Source: Pseudomonas sp. SJZ079 (GTDB lineage Bacteria > Pseudomonadota > Gammaproteobacteria > Pseudomonadales > Pseudomonadaceae). Taken from it: a DNA stretch of 64,000 bases. Shown piece after piece: positions 7,388 to 16,367 of this stretch. The notes under the pieces are model-generated. The model saw nothing but the letters and a program-made list of their open reading frames with translations, was not told where the DNA came from and made no database searches. A program made the position numbers and the translations under genes. The first letter of the stretch is position 1. Each line of letters opens with the position of its first letter. The DNA lies in the NCBI RefSeq assembly GCF_007993865.1, contig NZ_VIUH01000020.1, positions 1-64,000 on the forward strand, written 5' to 3'.

Positions 7388-7987
7388 TTACAGGGTTTTG
7401 GCGTTCTCGGCCAGGTACGCGGCCACGCCATCGGCAGTTGCCTGCATGCCTTTCTGCCCCTTGCGCCAGCCAGCCGGGCAGACTTCGCCGTGTTCTTCGG
7501 TGAATTGCAGGGCTTCGACCAGACGAATGACCTCATCCACTTCACGGCCCAACGGCAGGTTGTTGACCACCTGATGCTGCACCACGCCGCTCTTGTCGAT
7601 CAGGAAGGTCGCACGCAGCGCCACGCCATCTTCGTGCTCGATGCCGTAGGCACGGGTGATCTCATGCTTGACGTCGGCGACCATGGTGAACGCCACTTCG
7701 CCGATGCCGCCCTTCTCTACCGGGGTGTTGCGCCAGGCGTAATGGGTGAACTGCGAGTCGATGGAAACGCCAACCACTTCCACACCCAGCTCGCGGAACT
7801 TATCCATGCGGTTGCTGTGCGCGATGATTTCCGAGGGGCAGACGAAGGTGAAGTCCAGCGGCCAGAAAAACAACACCACGTACTTGCCACGCAACTCGGC
7901 GAGGTTGAAGTCGTCGACGATGGAACCGTCAGCCAATACCGCGGCCGAAGTGAAGTCCGGGGCCTGCTTGTTGACCAATACGCTCAT
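7388..7987 (-). CDS. 2-Cys peroxiredoxin (AhpB/AhpC family)
   Basis: A 199-residue typical 2-Cys peroxiredoxin. The peroxidatic cysteine is C50 in FVCPSE and the resolving cysteine is C170 in EVCPAGW. A GGIG loop is present (93-96), but the C-terminal YF of hyperoxidation-sensitive forms is missing. It reduces peroxides with electrons likely from thioredoxin, fitting trxB just downstream. The start at 7987 has a clear GGAG site; an upstream in-frame ATG lacks one. It corresponds to P. aeruginosa AhpB (PA0848) by context. Confidence 0.9.
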   Translation of the reverse strand: MSVLVNKQAPDFTSAAVLADGSIVDDFNLAELRGKYVVLFFWPLDFTFVCPSEIIAHSNRMDKFRELGVEVVGVSIDSQFTHYAWRNTPVEKGGIGEVAFTMVADVKHEITRAYGIEHEDGVALRATFLIDKSGVVQHQVVNNLPLGREVDEVIRLVEALQFTEEHGEVCPAGWRKGQKGMQATADGVAAYLAENAKTL

Positions 7988-8065
7988 AAAAACTCCTGAT
8001 AGGGATGTCAGTGACAAGGTGAGGAAAGTGCTGCGTAGGCTACCCAGGCCGTTTCGATTAAGGAA

Positions 8066-8102
8066 ATATCAATTGCTAATTCGATGGATAGGTAACGCCT
8101 AT
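8066..8102 (-). promoter_or_regulatory. OxyR-like binding site
   Basis: The OxyR consensus is four tetramers ATAG/CTAT separated by seven bases. Here the right half is perfect: ATAG (8088-8091), seven bases, CTAT (8099-8102). The left half is ATAT (8066-8069) and TAAT (8077-8080), giving 13 of 16 matched bases. It lies 79 bases upstream of the peroxiredoxin start. Confidence 0.5.
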
Positions 8103-8193
8103 AGCTGCACAGCAACGCGCAAACACCGCAGACTTTCCCCTACCCGACAAAGCCGGTAAGGTCGGCGCGACTTTATATCTGGCGGAGAACCCT

Positions 8194-8949
8194 ATGCCTG
8201 CCCCCGTACTGTCCGGCCCGCAATACCTCAGCGAAGGCCTGAAACTGGTGCTGAGCCCCGGTCTGCGGCTGTTCGTGCTGCTGCCCCTGGCGATCAACCT
8301 GATCCTCTTCGTCGCCCTGGTCGGTTTCGCCGTGCAGCAGTTCGGCGGCTGGGTCGACAGCTTCATGCCGAGCCTGCCGAGCTGGTTGAGTTTTCTCGAG
8401 TACATCCTCTGGCCGCTGTTCGTGGTGCTGGTGCTGCTGATGGTGTTCTTCACCTTCACCATGCTGGCCAACATCATCGCCGCCCCCTTCAACGGTTTTC
8501 TCGCCGAGAAGGTCGAGGTGGTGGTGCGCGGCGAAGACAACTTCCCGGCGTTCAGCTGGGCCGAGCTGCTGGCCATGGTGCCGCGCACCCTGGGCCGCGA
8601 GGCGCGCAAGCTGAGCTATTTCCTGCCGCGCGCCATCGGTCTGCTGATCCTCACCTTTATCCCCGTGGTCAACCTGATCGCCGCGCCCTTGTGGCTGCTG
8701 TTCGGCGTGTGGATGATGGCCATCCAGTACATCGACTACCCGGCGGACAACAACAAGATGAGCTGGCAGGACATGCTCGCCTGGCTGCGCGAGAAGCGCT
8801 GGCAGAGCCTGGGCTTCGGCGGCATCACCTACGCCGCGCTGCTGATTCCCGGCGTGAACATCCTGATGATGCCGGCGGCCGTGGCCGGCGCCACCCTGTT
8901 CTGGGTGCGCGAGCGCGGCGAACGGGCCGTCACGGGACTGCCACGCTAG
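8194..8949 (+). CDS. cysZ: CysZ sulfate-uptake membrane protein
   Basis: A 251-residue inner-membrane protein with four main hydrophobic helices (about 24-50, 70-98, 148-178, 208-236). The GPQYLSEGLKLVLSPGLRLFVLLPL start and the AAPFNGFLAEKVE segment are CysZ hallmarks. CysZ lets sulfate enter for cysteine synthesis. A GGAG site precedes the start. The glycosyltransferase gene follows after 39 bases but has no obvious functional link. Confidence 0.9.
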   Translation: MPAPVLSGPQYLSEGLKLVLSPGLRLFVLLPLAINLILFVALVGFAVQQFGGWVDSFMPSLPSWLSFLEYILWPLFVVLVLLMVFFTFTMLANIIAAPFNGFLAEKVEVVVRGEDNFPAFSWAELLAMVPRTLGREARKLSYFLPRAIGLLILTFIPVVNLIAAPLWLLFGVWMMAIQYIDYPADNNKMSWQDMLAWLREKRWQSLGFGGITYAALLIPGVNILMMPAAVAGATLFWVRERGERAVTGLPR

Positions 8950-8964
8950 CGTCACAATCACTAC

Positions 8965-8990
8965 ATGACAGCAGCCGACACTGCTGTCAT
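8965..8990. repeat. Perfect inverted repeat over the glycosyltransferase start
   Basis: ATGACAGCAG (8965-8974) pairs perfectly with CTGCTGTCAT (8981-8990) around a six-base loop. The two possible start codons lie at its two ends, and neither has a recognisable ribosome site, so the hairpin may control translation or be an operator. Confidence 0.6.
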
Positions 8991-10176
8991 GAGCACATCC
9001 CCCCTGCTTGTCGCACTGATCAGCGAAACCTTCCCGCCGGAAATCAACGGCGTGGCCAACACCCTTGGCCGCCTGGTCGATGGACTGCATGCACGCGGTC
9101 ATCGCCTGCAGCTGGTGCGCCCGCGGCAGGCTAGTGATAACGGCCGCAAAAGCGACGAGCGCTTGCTGCTGACCCGCGGCTGGCCGTTGCCCGGTTATCC
9201 AGGCCTGCAGTGGGGCCAGTCGTCATTACCCAGGTTGCTGCTCCACTGGAAAAAACAGCGCCCGGATGTGCTCTACATCGCCACCGAAGGCCCGCTTGGT
9301 CTGTCTGCCCTGCGCGCCGCGCGGCGCTTGCAGATTCCGGTGGTCAGCGGTTTTCACACCAACTTCCAGCAATACACCGGGCATTATGGGGTCGGCCTGC
9401 TGACCCGCGCGCTGACCCTCTATTTACGCTGGTTCCACAACCGCTCGCACATGACCCTGGTGCCCAGCGCCAGCCAGCAAACCGAGCTGCAGCGACGCGG
9501 CTTCGAGCGCTTGCGGTTACTGGCCCGCGGCGTCGACAGCCAGCTGTTCCACCCGGGCAAACGCTCGCGCGCGTTGCGTCGCCGCTGGGGGCTGGGCGAG
9601 GGCGATATCGCCGTGCTGCATGTCGGCCGCCTGGCTGCGGAGAAGAACCTCGGCCTGCTGGCCAGGAGCTTTCTCGCCCTGCAGGCGGCCCATCCGCAGC
9701 ACCGGCTGAAATTGGTTCTGGTCGGCGACGGCCCACAACGCGCCAGCCTGCAACAGCTACTGCCGGATGCCGTCTTCTGCGGCCTGCAACGCGGTGAGGC
9801 GTTGGCCACGCACTACGCCTCGGGCGACCTGTTCCTGTTCCCCAGCCTCTCGGAAACCTTCGGCAATGTGCTGCTCGAAGCCCTGGCCTCGGGCCTGGGC
9901 GTGGCGGCTTTCAACCAAGCCGCCGCGGCCCAGCACATACGTCATGGGCACAACGGCGTCCTCGCCGGTGTCGAGGACGAATCGGGGTTTATCGCCGCAG
10001 CCAGCTGGCTGCTGAAGGATCCGGACAGCCTGCGCCGGGTCCGTCTGAACGCCCGCCTGCACGCATCCCGGCAAGGCTGGTCGGCGATAGTCGAGCTGTT
10101 CGAAGAGCATCTGCGCAGCGCCATGCGCCCCATCGGCGAACCGCCCGCCACGCACAGCCCCTGCCCTAACAGATAA
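8989..10176 (+). CDS. GT4-family glycosyltransferase
   Basis: A 395-residue enzyme with the GT-B fold. The N-terminal ISETFPPEINGVANTLGRL start and the C-terminal E-x7-E motif SLSETFGNVLLEALASG mark GT4 enzymes related to lipid or mannosyl transferases that act at the membrane on a diacylglycerol-type or polyprenol acceptor. Donor and acceptor cannot be named. An alternative ATG at 8965 would add eight residues; neither start has a Shine-Dalgarno match. A homologue lies near cysZ and trxB in P. aeruginosa. Confidence 0.8.
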   Translation: MSTSPLLVALISETFPPEINGVANTLGRLVDGLHARGHRLQLVRPRQASDNGRKSDERLLLTRGWPLPGYPGLQWGQSSLPRLLLHWKKQRPDVLYIATEGPLGLSALRAARRLQIPVVSGFHTNFQQYTGHYGVGLLTRALTLYLRWFHNRSHMTLVPSASQQTELQRRGFERLRLLARGVDSQLFHPGKRSRALRRRWGLGEGDIAVLHVGRLAAEKNLGLLARSFLALQAAHPQHRLKLVLVGDGPQRASLQQLLPDAVFCGLQRGEALATHYASGDLFLFPSLSETFGNVLLEALASGLGVAAFNQAAAAQHIRHGHNGVLAGVEDESGFIAAASWLLKDPDSLRRVRLNARLHASRQGWSAIVELFEEHLRSAMRPIGEPPATHSPCPNR

Positions 10177-10359
10177 CACCACGCTTGCAGGCGCGAGCGC
10201 GGCCGGTCGCCGTCGCGCTGCGCCGACTCGCCGCGCGGGTCCCCAGCCGATGCCACTGCGGGGTTCTGCGCCATTGCCCTCCCCTGCATTTGCCCCTAGC
10301 GCCTGGTCGTGTCCGCCGATGCGCTGGAGGTTCGCAATCGCTTATTTACAAAGCTAAAC

Positions 10360-10381
10360 GATAAGCATTATCATTTGATAA
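10360..10381 (+). promoter_or_regulatory. Fur box of the siderophore operon
   Basis: Two overlapping dyads are present: GATAAGCATTATC (10360-10372) and the perfect TTATCATTTGATAA (10368-10381). Together they match the GATAAT-type Fur consensus and end 23 bases before the aldolase start. Iron-bound Fur should repress the whole operon. Confidence 0.85.
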
Positions 10382-10404
10382 CAATTAAGATTACGGAAGA
10401 ACTT

Positions 10405-11175
10405 ATGCTGCGGCCCTCCCCCGTCTTCGCTCGCCTGGAACGTGGTGAAGAAGCCTACGGCTTGCTCAACTCCCTGCCCTCGCCGCTGCTCTGCGAGATG
10501 ATCGGCTTTGCCGGCTATCACTTCGTGATTCTGGATATGGAGCACCAGCTGCGTGGCGGTGACGAGCTGATGCACTGCCTGCGCGCCTGCGAAACTGCCG
10601 GCGTCTCGCCCTGGGTACGGGTGCCGGAAGTCGACGAGAAGCTGATCGGCCGGCTGCTCGATGCCGGCGCCGAAGCCATAGTCTTGCCGCGCGTGGAAAG
10701 CGCCGCCGAGGTCGCCCGCGCGGTCGCCGCGGCGCAGTTCCCACCGCTGGGCCGGCGCGGCATCAGTGGCGGTCGCGGCACCGGCTTCGGCACGCTTTCC
10801 CTGCCCCAGTACATCGAACTGAGCAATCGCCAGCCGCGCATCGTGCCGATGATCGAAAGTGCCGTCGGACTCGAGGCGCTGCCGGCGATTCTCGCCCTGC
10901 CGGGGGTCGCCATGCTCCTCGAAGGCGCCCTGGACCTCGCCCTCGACCTGCAGCTCGGCCCCGATCCGCTGCACCCGCACGTCTGGCAAGCCCTGCAACG
11001 CATGGCCGCCAGCTGCGCGCGCAGTCAGGTGCCCTTCTGTGCCAACCCACGTACTCCGGAGCAGCACAGCCACTGGCGCAGCCAAGGCATCCGCAGCTTT
11101 CTCGCCGGTGAAGACCGCGGTCTGCTGCACAACGCCCTGAAAACGCGCCTGCAGACCCTACAAACCCATACCTGA
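10405..11175 (+). CDS. HpcH/HpaI-family aldolase, SbnG-like citrate synthase
   Basis: A 256-residue class II aldolase-fold protein. The metal and substrate residues lie around LDMEHQ, VLPRVESAAEV, GGRGTGFG, MIESAVGLEAL and GALDLALDL. In siderophore clusters this family includes SbnG, which makes citrate from oxaloacetate and acetyl-CoA, and the mhpE-like gene of Xanthomonas xanthoferrin clusters. Citrate is a vibrioferrin building block, so a dedicated citrate supply is inferred. The ATG at 10405 has a GGAAGA site and leaves the Fur box upstream; longer versions would swallow the box. It is first in the operon, 18 bases before the receptor gene. Confidence 0.8.
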   Translation: MLRPSPVFARLERGEEAYGLLNSLPSPLLCEMIGFAGYHFVILDMEHQLRGGDELMHCLRACETAGVSPWVRVPEVDEKLIGRLLDAGAEAIVLPRVESAAEVARAVAAAQFPPLGRRGISGGRGTGFGTLSLPQYIELSNRQPRIVPMIESAVGLEALPAILALPGVAMLLEGALDLALDLQLGPDPLHPHVWQALQRMAASCARSQVPFCANPRTPEQHSHWRSQGIRSFLAGEDRGLLHNALKTRLQTLQTHT

Positions 11176-11193
11176 GACCTGAAGAAGCCCCCT

Positions 11194-13275
11194 ATGACCC
11201 CTAACCGTTCGCTTACTATCCCCCTCAGCCTGTTGACGCTGGCCATCGCCCACTCCGCCATTGCCGAAGAACGCGCGCAGCAAGCCACCCTCGCGCCCAT
11301 GGTGATCAAGGGCGACGTACTGGGCACGGCCAGCGACGCCGAAGTGCGCAGCTACCCCGGCAGTCGCAGCGTGGTCAGCGCCGAGGACCTGCGCAAAGCC
11401 AGCGTACGCGGCCTCGACGATGCCCTGCAGCGGGTACCGGGGGTCAAGGTGTTCGATGAAACCGGCACCGGCGCCTTGCCGCAGATTTCCGTGCGCGGCC
11501 TCTACGAGAGCCGCAGCGGCCGGGTCCAGGCGCTCTCCGATGGCATTCCCTTGTCCCTCGCACCTTATGGCCAGACCAGCCTGTCGCTGTTTCCGCAGAC
11601 CCTGGCCACGGTCGAGCGCATCGACATCGTGCGTGGTGGCGCCGCCGTGCAATACGGGCCGAACAACGTCGGCGGGGTGATCAACTTCATCAGCAAGCCG
11701 ATTCCGCAGCAGTGGCAAACCACCCTGCAGGAACGCGCGACTTTCGCCCCGGGTGGCCGCAGCCTGTGGGACAGCTATATCGGCACCGGCGGCTACCTGA
11801 CCGACAACTTCGGCCTGCAACTGGACCTCAACACCGTGACCGGCGAATACGGCCGCGAACACTCCGACAGCGAAGTGCAGAACTATCGCCTGCGCGGTCA
11901 ATGGGACATCGACGACGAACGCAGCCTGAGCTTCGGCGTACAACGCTACAAGGCCGACCTGGATCTGGCCGGCGCCCTCAGCGTGGCCGACTACAAGGAC
12001 GACCCGCGTCAGTCGACCCGCGAGCTCGACCGTTTCGAGGGTGACACCGACCGGGTCTGGGGCACCTACAACCAGTACCTCGGCGCCATCGGCCCGTTCG
12101 ACGCAGTGGAGTTCAGCTGGACCAACTTCGCCCACCACAGCTATCGCAACTTCATCATCGGCCTGCCCTTCACCCCGGACGCCACCCCGAACACCCTGCA
12201 GGACGCGCCGCGTGATTTCCGCGTCTGGGGCAGCGAGCCGCGCCTGAGCATGAGCATCGATGGCGACAGCGTCAGCCAGACCTGGCTGCTCGGCGCCCGC
12301 CTGGTCAAGGAAGACGTCGACTTCAAGGTCAACCGGCAGAACCTGGCCACAGGCGCGCACAGCGTGATCCGCGACTGGACCTTCGACGACGAAGCCAAGG
12401 CCGCCTACCTGAGCAACGAACTCAAACTGCTCGACGGCCGCCTGACCATCACCCCCGGGGTGCGCTACGAGCACGCACGCATGGAGTACGCCGACGGCGT
12501 CAGCGGCATCGAACGCGAAACCGTCGCCGAGGAATGGCTGCCCGGCCTGAGCCTAGGTTACCAGCTCACGGATGCCTGGTTCGCCTATGCCAACGCACAG
12601 AAATCCCTGCGTGCGCCGCAGATCACCTCGATCGTCAAAGACGGCGATGTCGCCGCCGAGCTGGCCTGGAACTACGAGACGGGCGTGCGCTACACCCCCT
12701 GGCAGGGCCTGCGCGTCGACCTCGGCCTGTACCGCATCGATTTCGAGGACCAGATCGAATACAACCGCAGCAACGACCGCTTCGAGAACCTTGGCAGCAC
12801 CCGTCATCAGGGCATCGAGAGCGAAATCTTCTGGACCCCGGCGGCGCTGCCCGAGCTCGACCTGCACGCCAGCTACGCCTACCTCGACAGCGAGCAACGC
12901 ACCGGCGCCTTCAAGGGCAATGAAGTGCCCTTCGCCTCCAGTCACCAAGTCGGTGTCGATGGTCGCTACCGCTTCGCCGATGCCTGGACCTACACCCTGG
13001 ACGGCCTCTACGTCAGCAGCGCCTACACCGACGCCGCCAACACCCACGCGGAGAACGCCAACGCCACAGTCGGCCGCCTGCCTGCCTATTGGGTGTGGAA
13101 CACCGCCCTGGAGCGCGAGTTCAAGCTCGACGACGGCAGCCTGCTGACCGCCTCCGCCGGGGTCAGCAACCTGTTCGACCGCCAGTACTACTTCCGCGGC
13201 ATCGACACCAGCCCCTGGGGTCGTCAGGCCGCGCCCGGTCGCACCCTGACCCTAGGGGTCAACTACAGCTTCTGA
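11194..13275 (+). CDS. TonB-dependent ferric siderophore receptor (PvuA/PsuA-like)
   Basis: A 693-residue outer-membrane receptor with a signal peptide (about 1-24, cut after AIA), a plug domain (about 50-160, with the SVRGLYESRSG and VRGGAAVQYGPNNVGGVINF stretches) and a 22-strand barrel ending in LGVNYSF with terminal Phe. No N-terminal signalling extension is present, so it is a plain transporter. Position between the aldolase and pvsA predicts ferric vibrioferrin as ligand. A 93-base gap with two hairpins separates it from pvsA. Confidence 0.9.
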   Translation: MTPNRSLTIPLSLLTLAIAHSAIAEERAQQATLAPMVIKGDVLGTASDAEVRSYPGSRSVVSAEDLRKASVRGLDDALQRVPGVKVFDETGTGALPQISVRGLYESRSGRVQALSDGIPLSLAPYGQTSLSLFPQTLATVERIDIVRGGAAVQYGPNNVGGVINFISKPIPQQWQTTLQERATFAPGGRSLWDSYIGTGGYLTDNFGLQLDLNTVTGEYGREHSDSEVQNYRLRGQWDIDDERSLSFGVQRYKADLDLAGALSVADYKDDPRQSTRELDRFEGDTDRVWGTYNQYLGAIGPFDAVEFSWTNFAHHSYRNFIIGLPFTPDATPNTLQDAPRDFRVWGSEPRLSMSIDGDSVSQTWLLGARLVKEDVDFKVNRQNLATGAHSVIRDWTFDDEAKAAYLSNELKLLDGRLTITPGVRYEHARMEYADGVSGIERETVAEEWLPGLSLGYQLTDAWFAYANAQKSLRAPQITSIVKDGDVAAELAWNYETGVRYTPWQGLRVDLGLYRIDFEDQIEYNRSNDRFENLGSTRHQGIESEIFWTPAALPELDLHASYAYLDSEQRTGAFKGNEVPFASSHQVGVDGRYRFADAWTYTLDGLYVSSAYTDAANTHAENANATVGRLPAYWVWNTALEREFKLDDGSLLTASAGVSNLFDRQYYFRGIDTSPWGRQAAPGRTLTLGVNYSF

Positions 13276-13306
13276 TCCGCACCATCCGCACCTAACCCAC
13301 TGCCCT

Positions 13307-13356
13307 CTCCCGTTCCCGGTCGTGACTCACGACTCGGGCGGGAGGCGGCTGCCTCC
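13307..13356 (+). promoter_or_regulatory. Two hairpins between receptor and pvsA
   Basis: A GC-rich imperfect stem centres on GTCGTGACTCACGAC (13319-13333), flanked by pairing C- and G-rich arms. A second perfect stem, GGAGGC (13341-13346) with GCCTCC (13351-13356), stands just before the pvsA ribosome site. They may adjust receptor versus biosynthesis message levels. Confidence 0.45.
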
Positions 13357-13368
13357 TGGAGACTCGCC

Positions 13369-14586
13369 ATGCAGCACACCAGCGCTCAACAACGGCCCAT
13401 CGTGATCCTCAGCCATATCGTGCACCCGGCCATCACCGAGGGTTTCCTGCCCGCCGCGCGTAGGCGCGGGCAGCCCCTGCTGCTGATCACCGACCACGCC
13501 CAGGAACACCGCCACCAGCTCGCCACGAACGACTTCCCGGCCGCCGGCCTGGAAATCCTCGAGTGCGACGTGTTCAACCCGCTGGCGGTGATCGAACTGA
13601 TCAACGCCCAGGGCCTGCGCCCGGCCGCGGTGTTCTGCAACAGCGATCATTTGCAGACCGCCACCGCCCTGGTGGCGGAGGCCTTCGGCTGCCCCGGCAA
13701 GGACTGGCAGCTGTGCTACGCGGCGAAGAACAAGGCGGCCATGCGCGAGCGCCTGCAGCGCCTCGGCCTGCCCGGCCCCTGGTTCCAGGTGCTGACGCCC
13801 GGCGCCGCGCTGCCGGCAGATGCGCCCTTCCCGCTGGTGGCCAAGCCACGCGAAGGGGTCGCCAGCCTGGATGTGCGCCTGTGCCACAACGCCAGCGAGC
13901 TGGCCGCGTTCTGCGCACAGTTCTGGCAACAACAGCCCAATCGCGCCCTGCTGCTGGAGGGCTACCTCGAAGGGCCACTGTTCACCCTGGAAACCCTCGG
14001 CGACGGTCACAGCCTGCAGGCCATCGGCGGTTTCGACGTCAGCCTGTCGCCACCACCGCACTTCATCGAACTGGCCGCACGCTGGAATGGCCCACTGAGC
14101 CAGGCCAACCGCGCCGCTGCCCTGGCCCAGGTCGCCGCCTTCGGCATCAACTTCGGCAGCTGCCACAGCGAGTTCATCCTCACCGCCGAAGGCCCGGTAC
14201 TGGTCGAGATCAACTACCGCAGCATCGGCGATGGCCGCGAGTTTCTCCTCGAGCGCCTGCTGCCCCAGGGCTGGTTCGAGCGCATCCTCGCCGTGCACCT
14301 GGGCGAGCCGTTGCCCGCTCTCAGCGCCGGCAGCGCCACGGCCCTGGTGCACTACCTGATCGCCCGCGAGTCGGGCCGCCTGCAACGCGCGCCGGTCAGT
14401 TTCCAGCACGAGCAACCCGGCTACTGGTGCGACTACCGCGCGCTGCGCCAGGCCGGCGAGGAGATCCGCCTGAGCCACTCGAACAAGGACTACCTGGGCA
14501 TCCTGCGCCTGATCGCCCCGGACGTTGCCAGCCTGGATGCACGGCTGCAGGAAGTGCTCGGCGAACTGAACGGGGAGCTGGCATGA
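13369..14586 (+). CDS. pvsA: Vibrioferrin synthesis ATP-grasp ligase PvsA
   Basis: A 405-residue ATP-grasp enzyme. The ATP-binding lysine is K159 in LVAKPREG, and the metal-binding E280-I-N-Y-R is in place. In the vibrioferrin pathway PvsA is the ATP-grasp member believed to join alanine to another building block. The order pvsA-pvsB-pvsC-pvsD-pvsE is the same as in Vibrio parahaemolyticus. A TGGAG ribosome site precedes the start, and its TGA overlaps the pvsB ATG. Confidence 0.85.
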   Translation: MQHTSAQQRPIVILSHIVHPAITEGFLPAARRRGQPLLLITDHAQEHRHQLATNDFPAAGLEILECDVFNPLAVIELINAQGLRPAAVFCNSDHLQTATALVAEAFGCPGKDWQLCYAAKNKAAMRERLQRLGLPGPWFQVLTPGAALPADAPFPLVAKPREGVASLDVRLCHNASELAAFCAQFWQQQPNRALLLEGYLEGPLFTLETLGDGHSLQAIGGFDVSLSPPPHFIELAARWNGPLSQANRAAALAQVAAFGINFGSCHSEFILTAEGPVLVEINYRSIGDGREFLLERLLPQGWFERILAVHLGEPLPALSAGSATALVHYLIARESGRLQRAPVSFQHEQPGYWCDYRALRQAGEEIRLSHSNKDYLGILRLIAPDVASLDARLQEVLGELNGELA

Positions 14587-16367
14587 GCCCGCACAACGCC
14601 ACGGCCGTGATCGGCCAGCGGATCATCGACTGCTGCCTGCGCGAGGACATTCGCGGCCTGGTCAGCCGCGGCCAGGTGCTCGCGTTGCCGGCCGAGTTGG
14701 CGGCGCAGTGGCCAGGGCCCGCGAGCGCGAACTGGCTGTGCATCACGCACCTGGGTGGCAGCGAACTGTGGTTGCCGGTGCGCCACGGCGCCCCCTTGCA
14801 ACGCTGGAGCGCGCTCGGCGATGCCTGGCTGCGGGTGGATCAGGGCCAGATCATGCTGGAGCAGGGCTACCCCGCCTGGCTGGCACACCTGAGCCACGAC
14901 CTCGACCCGGAAAGCCTGGCGCTGTTCACCGCTTACCGCGCCGAAGCCGACTGTGCGGTAGAGCAGCGCACGCTCTGCCGTGCGGCCCACCGGCAACACG
15001 CCGGCGCACTCGCTGGTGTGCTCGACGAGGCCGACTGGGGCCGGCGCCTGCTCGGCATCGAACGCCTGGCCAGCTACCTCGATCACCCCTTCTACCCGAC
15101 CGCCCGAGCCAAGAGCGGCTTCGATGCCGCCGCATTGCAGGCTTACGCGCCGGAGTTCGCCCCACGCTTGCGCCTCAACTGGTTGGCCGTACCGCAGTCG
15201 GCGCTGAGCCTGAGCAGCCCGCCGCCAGCGCTGTGGCCGAGCTTCGTCGAGGTCGGCCTGGACGACGCGCTGGCGGCCAGCCACGCGCTGTTGCCCGTGC
15301 ACCCACTGACCTGGGCCGAGCTGGACCAGCACGGTGTGCCGGACGACGCGTTCAAGGCACCGCTAAGCGCCCTGGAAGTGCAGCCGACCCTCTCGGTGCG
15401 TACCCTGGTCTGCGTCGAGCAGCCGCAGCTGCATATCAAGCTGCCGCTGATGGTCTGCACCCTGGGCGCGCGCAACCTGCGCCTGATCAAGCCCAGCACC
15501 CTGTACGACGGCCACTGGTTCCAGACCTGCCTGCAGGCCCTCGCCGCGCGCGACCCGCAACTCGGCCTGCGCTACGTGCATGTGGATGAACAGCATGGCG
15601 GGCATGCCGCCGAGCAGCGCCATCTGGCGTATATCGTGCGGCGTTATCCAGGCGAACTGGAGCAGACCACGCTGGTGCCGGTGGCCGCCCTGGCCAGCCC
15701 GCAGGCGGACGGCCGGCTGTTTATTCAGCAGTTGGTCGAGCGCTTCTACGGCGGCGACCTGCAGCGCTGGCTGGAGGATTATCTGGAGCTGCTGCTGCAG
15801 GTGCACCTGCGCCTGTGGCTGGGCTACGGCATCGCCCTGGAAGCCAACCAGCAGAACGCCGTACTGATCTTCGAGGCGGGTCAGCCGCTACGCCTGCTGA
15901 TGAAGGACAACGACGCCGCGCGGCTGTGGCCCGAGCGCTTCGCCGCGGCTTGCCCGGACCTGGCCCAGAGTCCCGCCGCGCTGCGTGACCCGCGCATCCG
16001 CGTCAACGGCTTCCGCGCGCTGGCGGAGATGTTCTGCACCATCACCCTGCAACTGAATATCGTCGCGCCCCTGGAAGCCATCGCCCACGCCGGCCTGGGC
16101 CAACGCGCGCGGCTGTATGCCAGCCTGCGCGAGAGCCTGCACGATTGCCTCGAGCAGTTGCAGCGCGAAGGCCTGCCCGTAGACGAAGCCCGGCACTTTC
16201 TGCTGGACAGCGCCAAGCTGCCGGTGAAATACCTGCTGAGTGCCGGCAGCCTGTTCAGCAAAGCGCACTTGAGCCGGGAGCAGTCCGCCGTCCAGGACAT
16301 CAACAAGTTCTACGGCTACAGCGCGGCGAACTTCCTCCTGGAGGGCGCGCCATGCAGCGTCGACTGA
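14583..16367 (+). CDS. pvsB: NRPS-independent siderophore synthetase PvsB (IucA/IucC family)
   Basis: A 594-residue IucA/IucC synthetase. Recognisable motifs are H168-P-F-Y-P-T-A-R-A-K-S-G-F180, LPVHPLTW (238-244), S271-V-R-T, K286-L-P and EANQQN near the end of the active site. Such enzymes adenylate a citrate-type carboxylate and couple it to an amine or alcohol. It should make one of the two bonds to the citrate core of vibrioferrin. The start at 14583 overlaps the pvsA stop (ATGA); a far longer open frame upstream is only shadow. Confidence 0.88.
   Translation: MSPHNATAVIGQRIIDCCLREDIRGLVSRGQVLALPAELAAQWPGPASANWLCITHLGGSELWLPVRHGAPLQRWSALGDAWLRVDQGQIMLEQGYPAWLAHLSHDLDPESLALFTAYRAEADCAVEQRTLCRAAHRQHAGALAGVLDEADWGRRLLGIERLASYLDHPFYPTARAKSGFDAAALQAYAPEFAPRLRLNWLAVPQSALSLSSPPPALWPSFVEVGLDDALAASHALLPVHPLTWAELDQHGVPDDAFKAPLSALEVQPTLSVRTLVCVEQPQLHIKLPLMVCTLGARNLRLIKPSTLYDGHWFQTCLQALAARDPQLGLRYVHVDEQHGGHAAEQRHLAYIVRRYPGELEQTTLVPVAALASPQADGRLFIQQLVERFYGGDLQRWLEDYLELLLQVHLRLWLGYGIALEANQQNAVLIFEAGQPLRLLMKDNDAARLWPERFAAACPDLAQSPAALRDPRIRVNGFRALAEMFCTITLQLNIVAPLEAIAHAGLGQRARLYASLRESLHDCLEQLQREGLPVDEARHFLLDSAKLPVKYLLSAGSLFSKAHLSREQSAVQDINKFYGYSAANFLLEGAPCSVD

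Noticed and set aside
8984..8990. CTGTCAT resembling half a PHO box
   Set aside because: A PHO box needs a second CTGTCAT eleven bases away; none is present, and the match is explained by the local inverted repeat.
11158..12474. 438-residue minus-strand open frame opposite the TonB receptor gene
   Set aside because: It mirrors the codon phase of a strong plus-strand gene, has no recognisable domain and no ribosome site; typical of high-GC antisense frames.
13563..14582. Long plus-strand N-terminal extension of pvsB
   Set aside because: It is Arg/Pro/Gly-rich out-of-frame sequence within pvsA; the ATG at 14583 overlapping the pvsA stop is the natural start.
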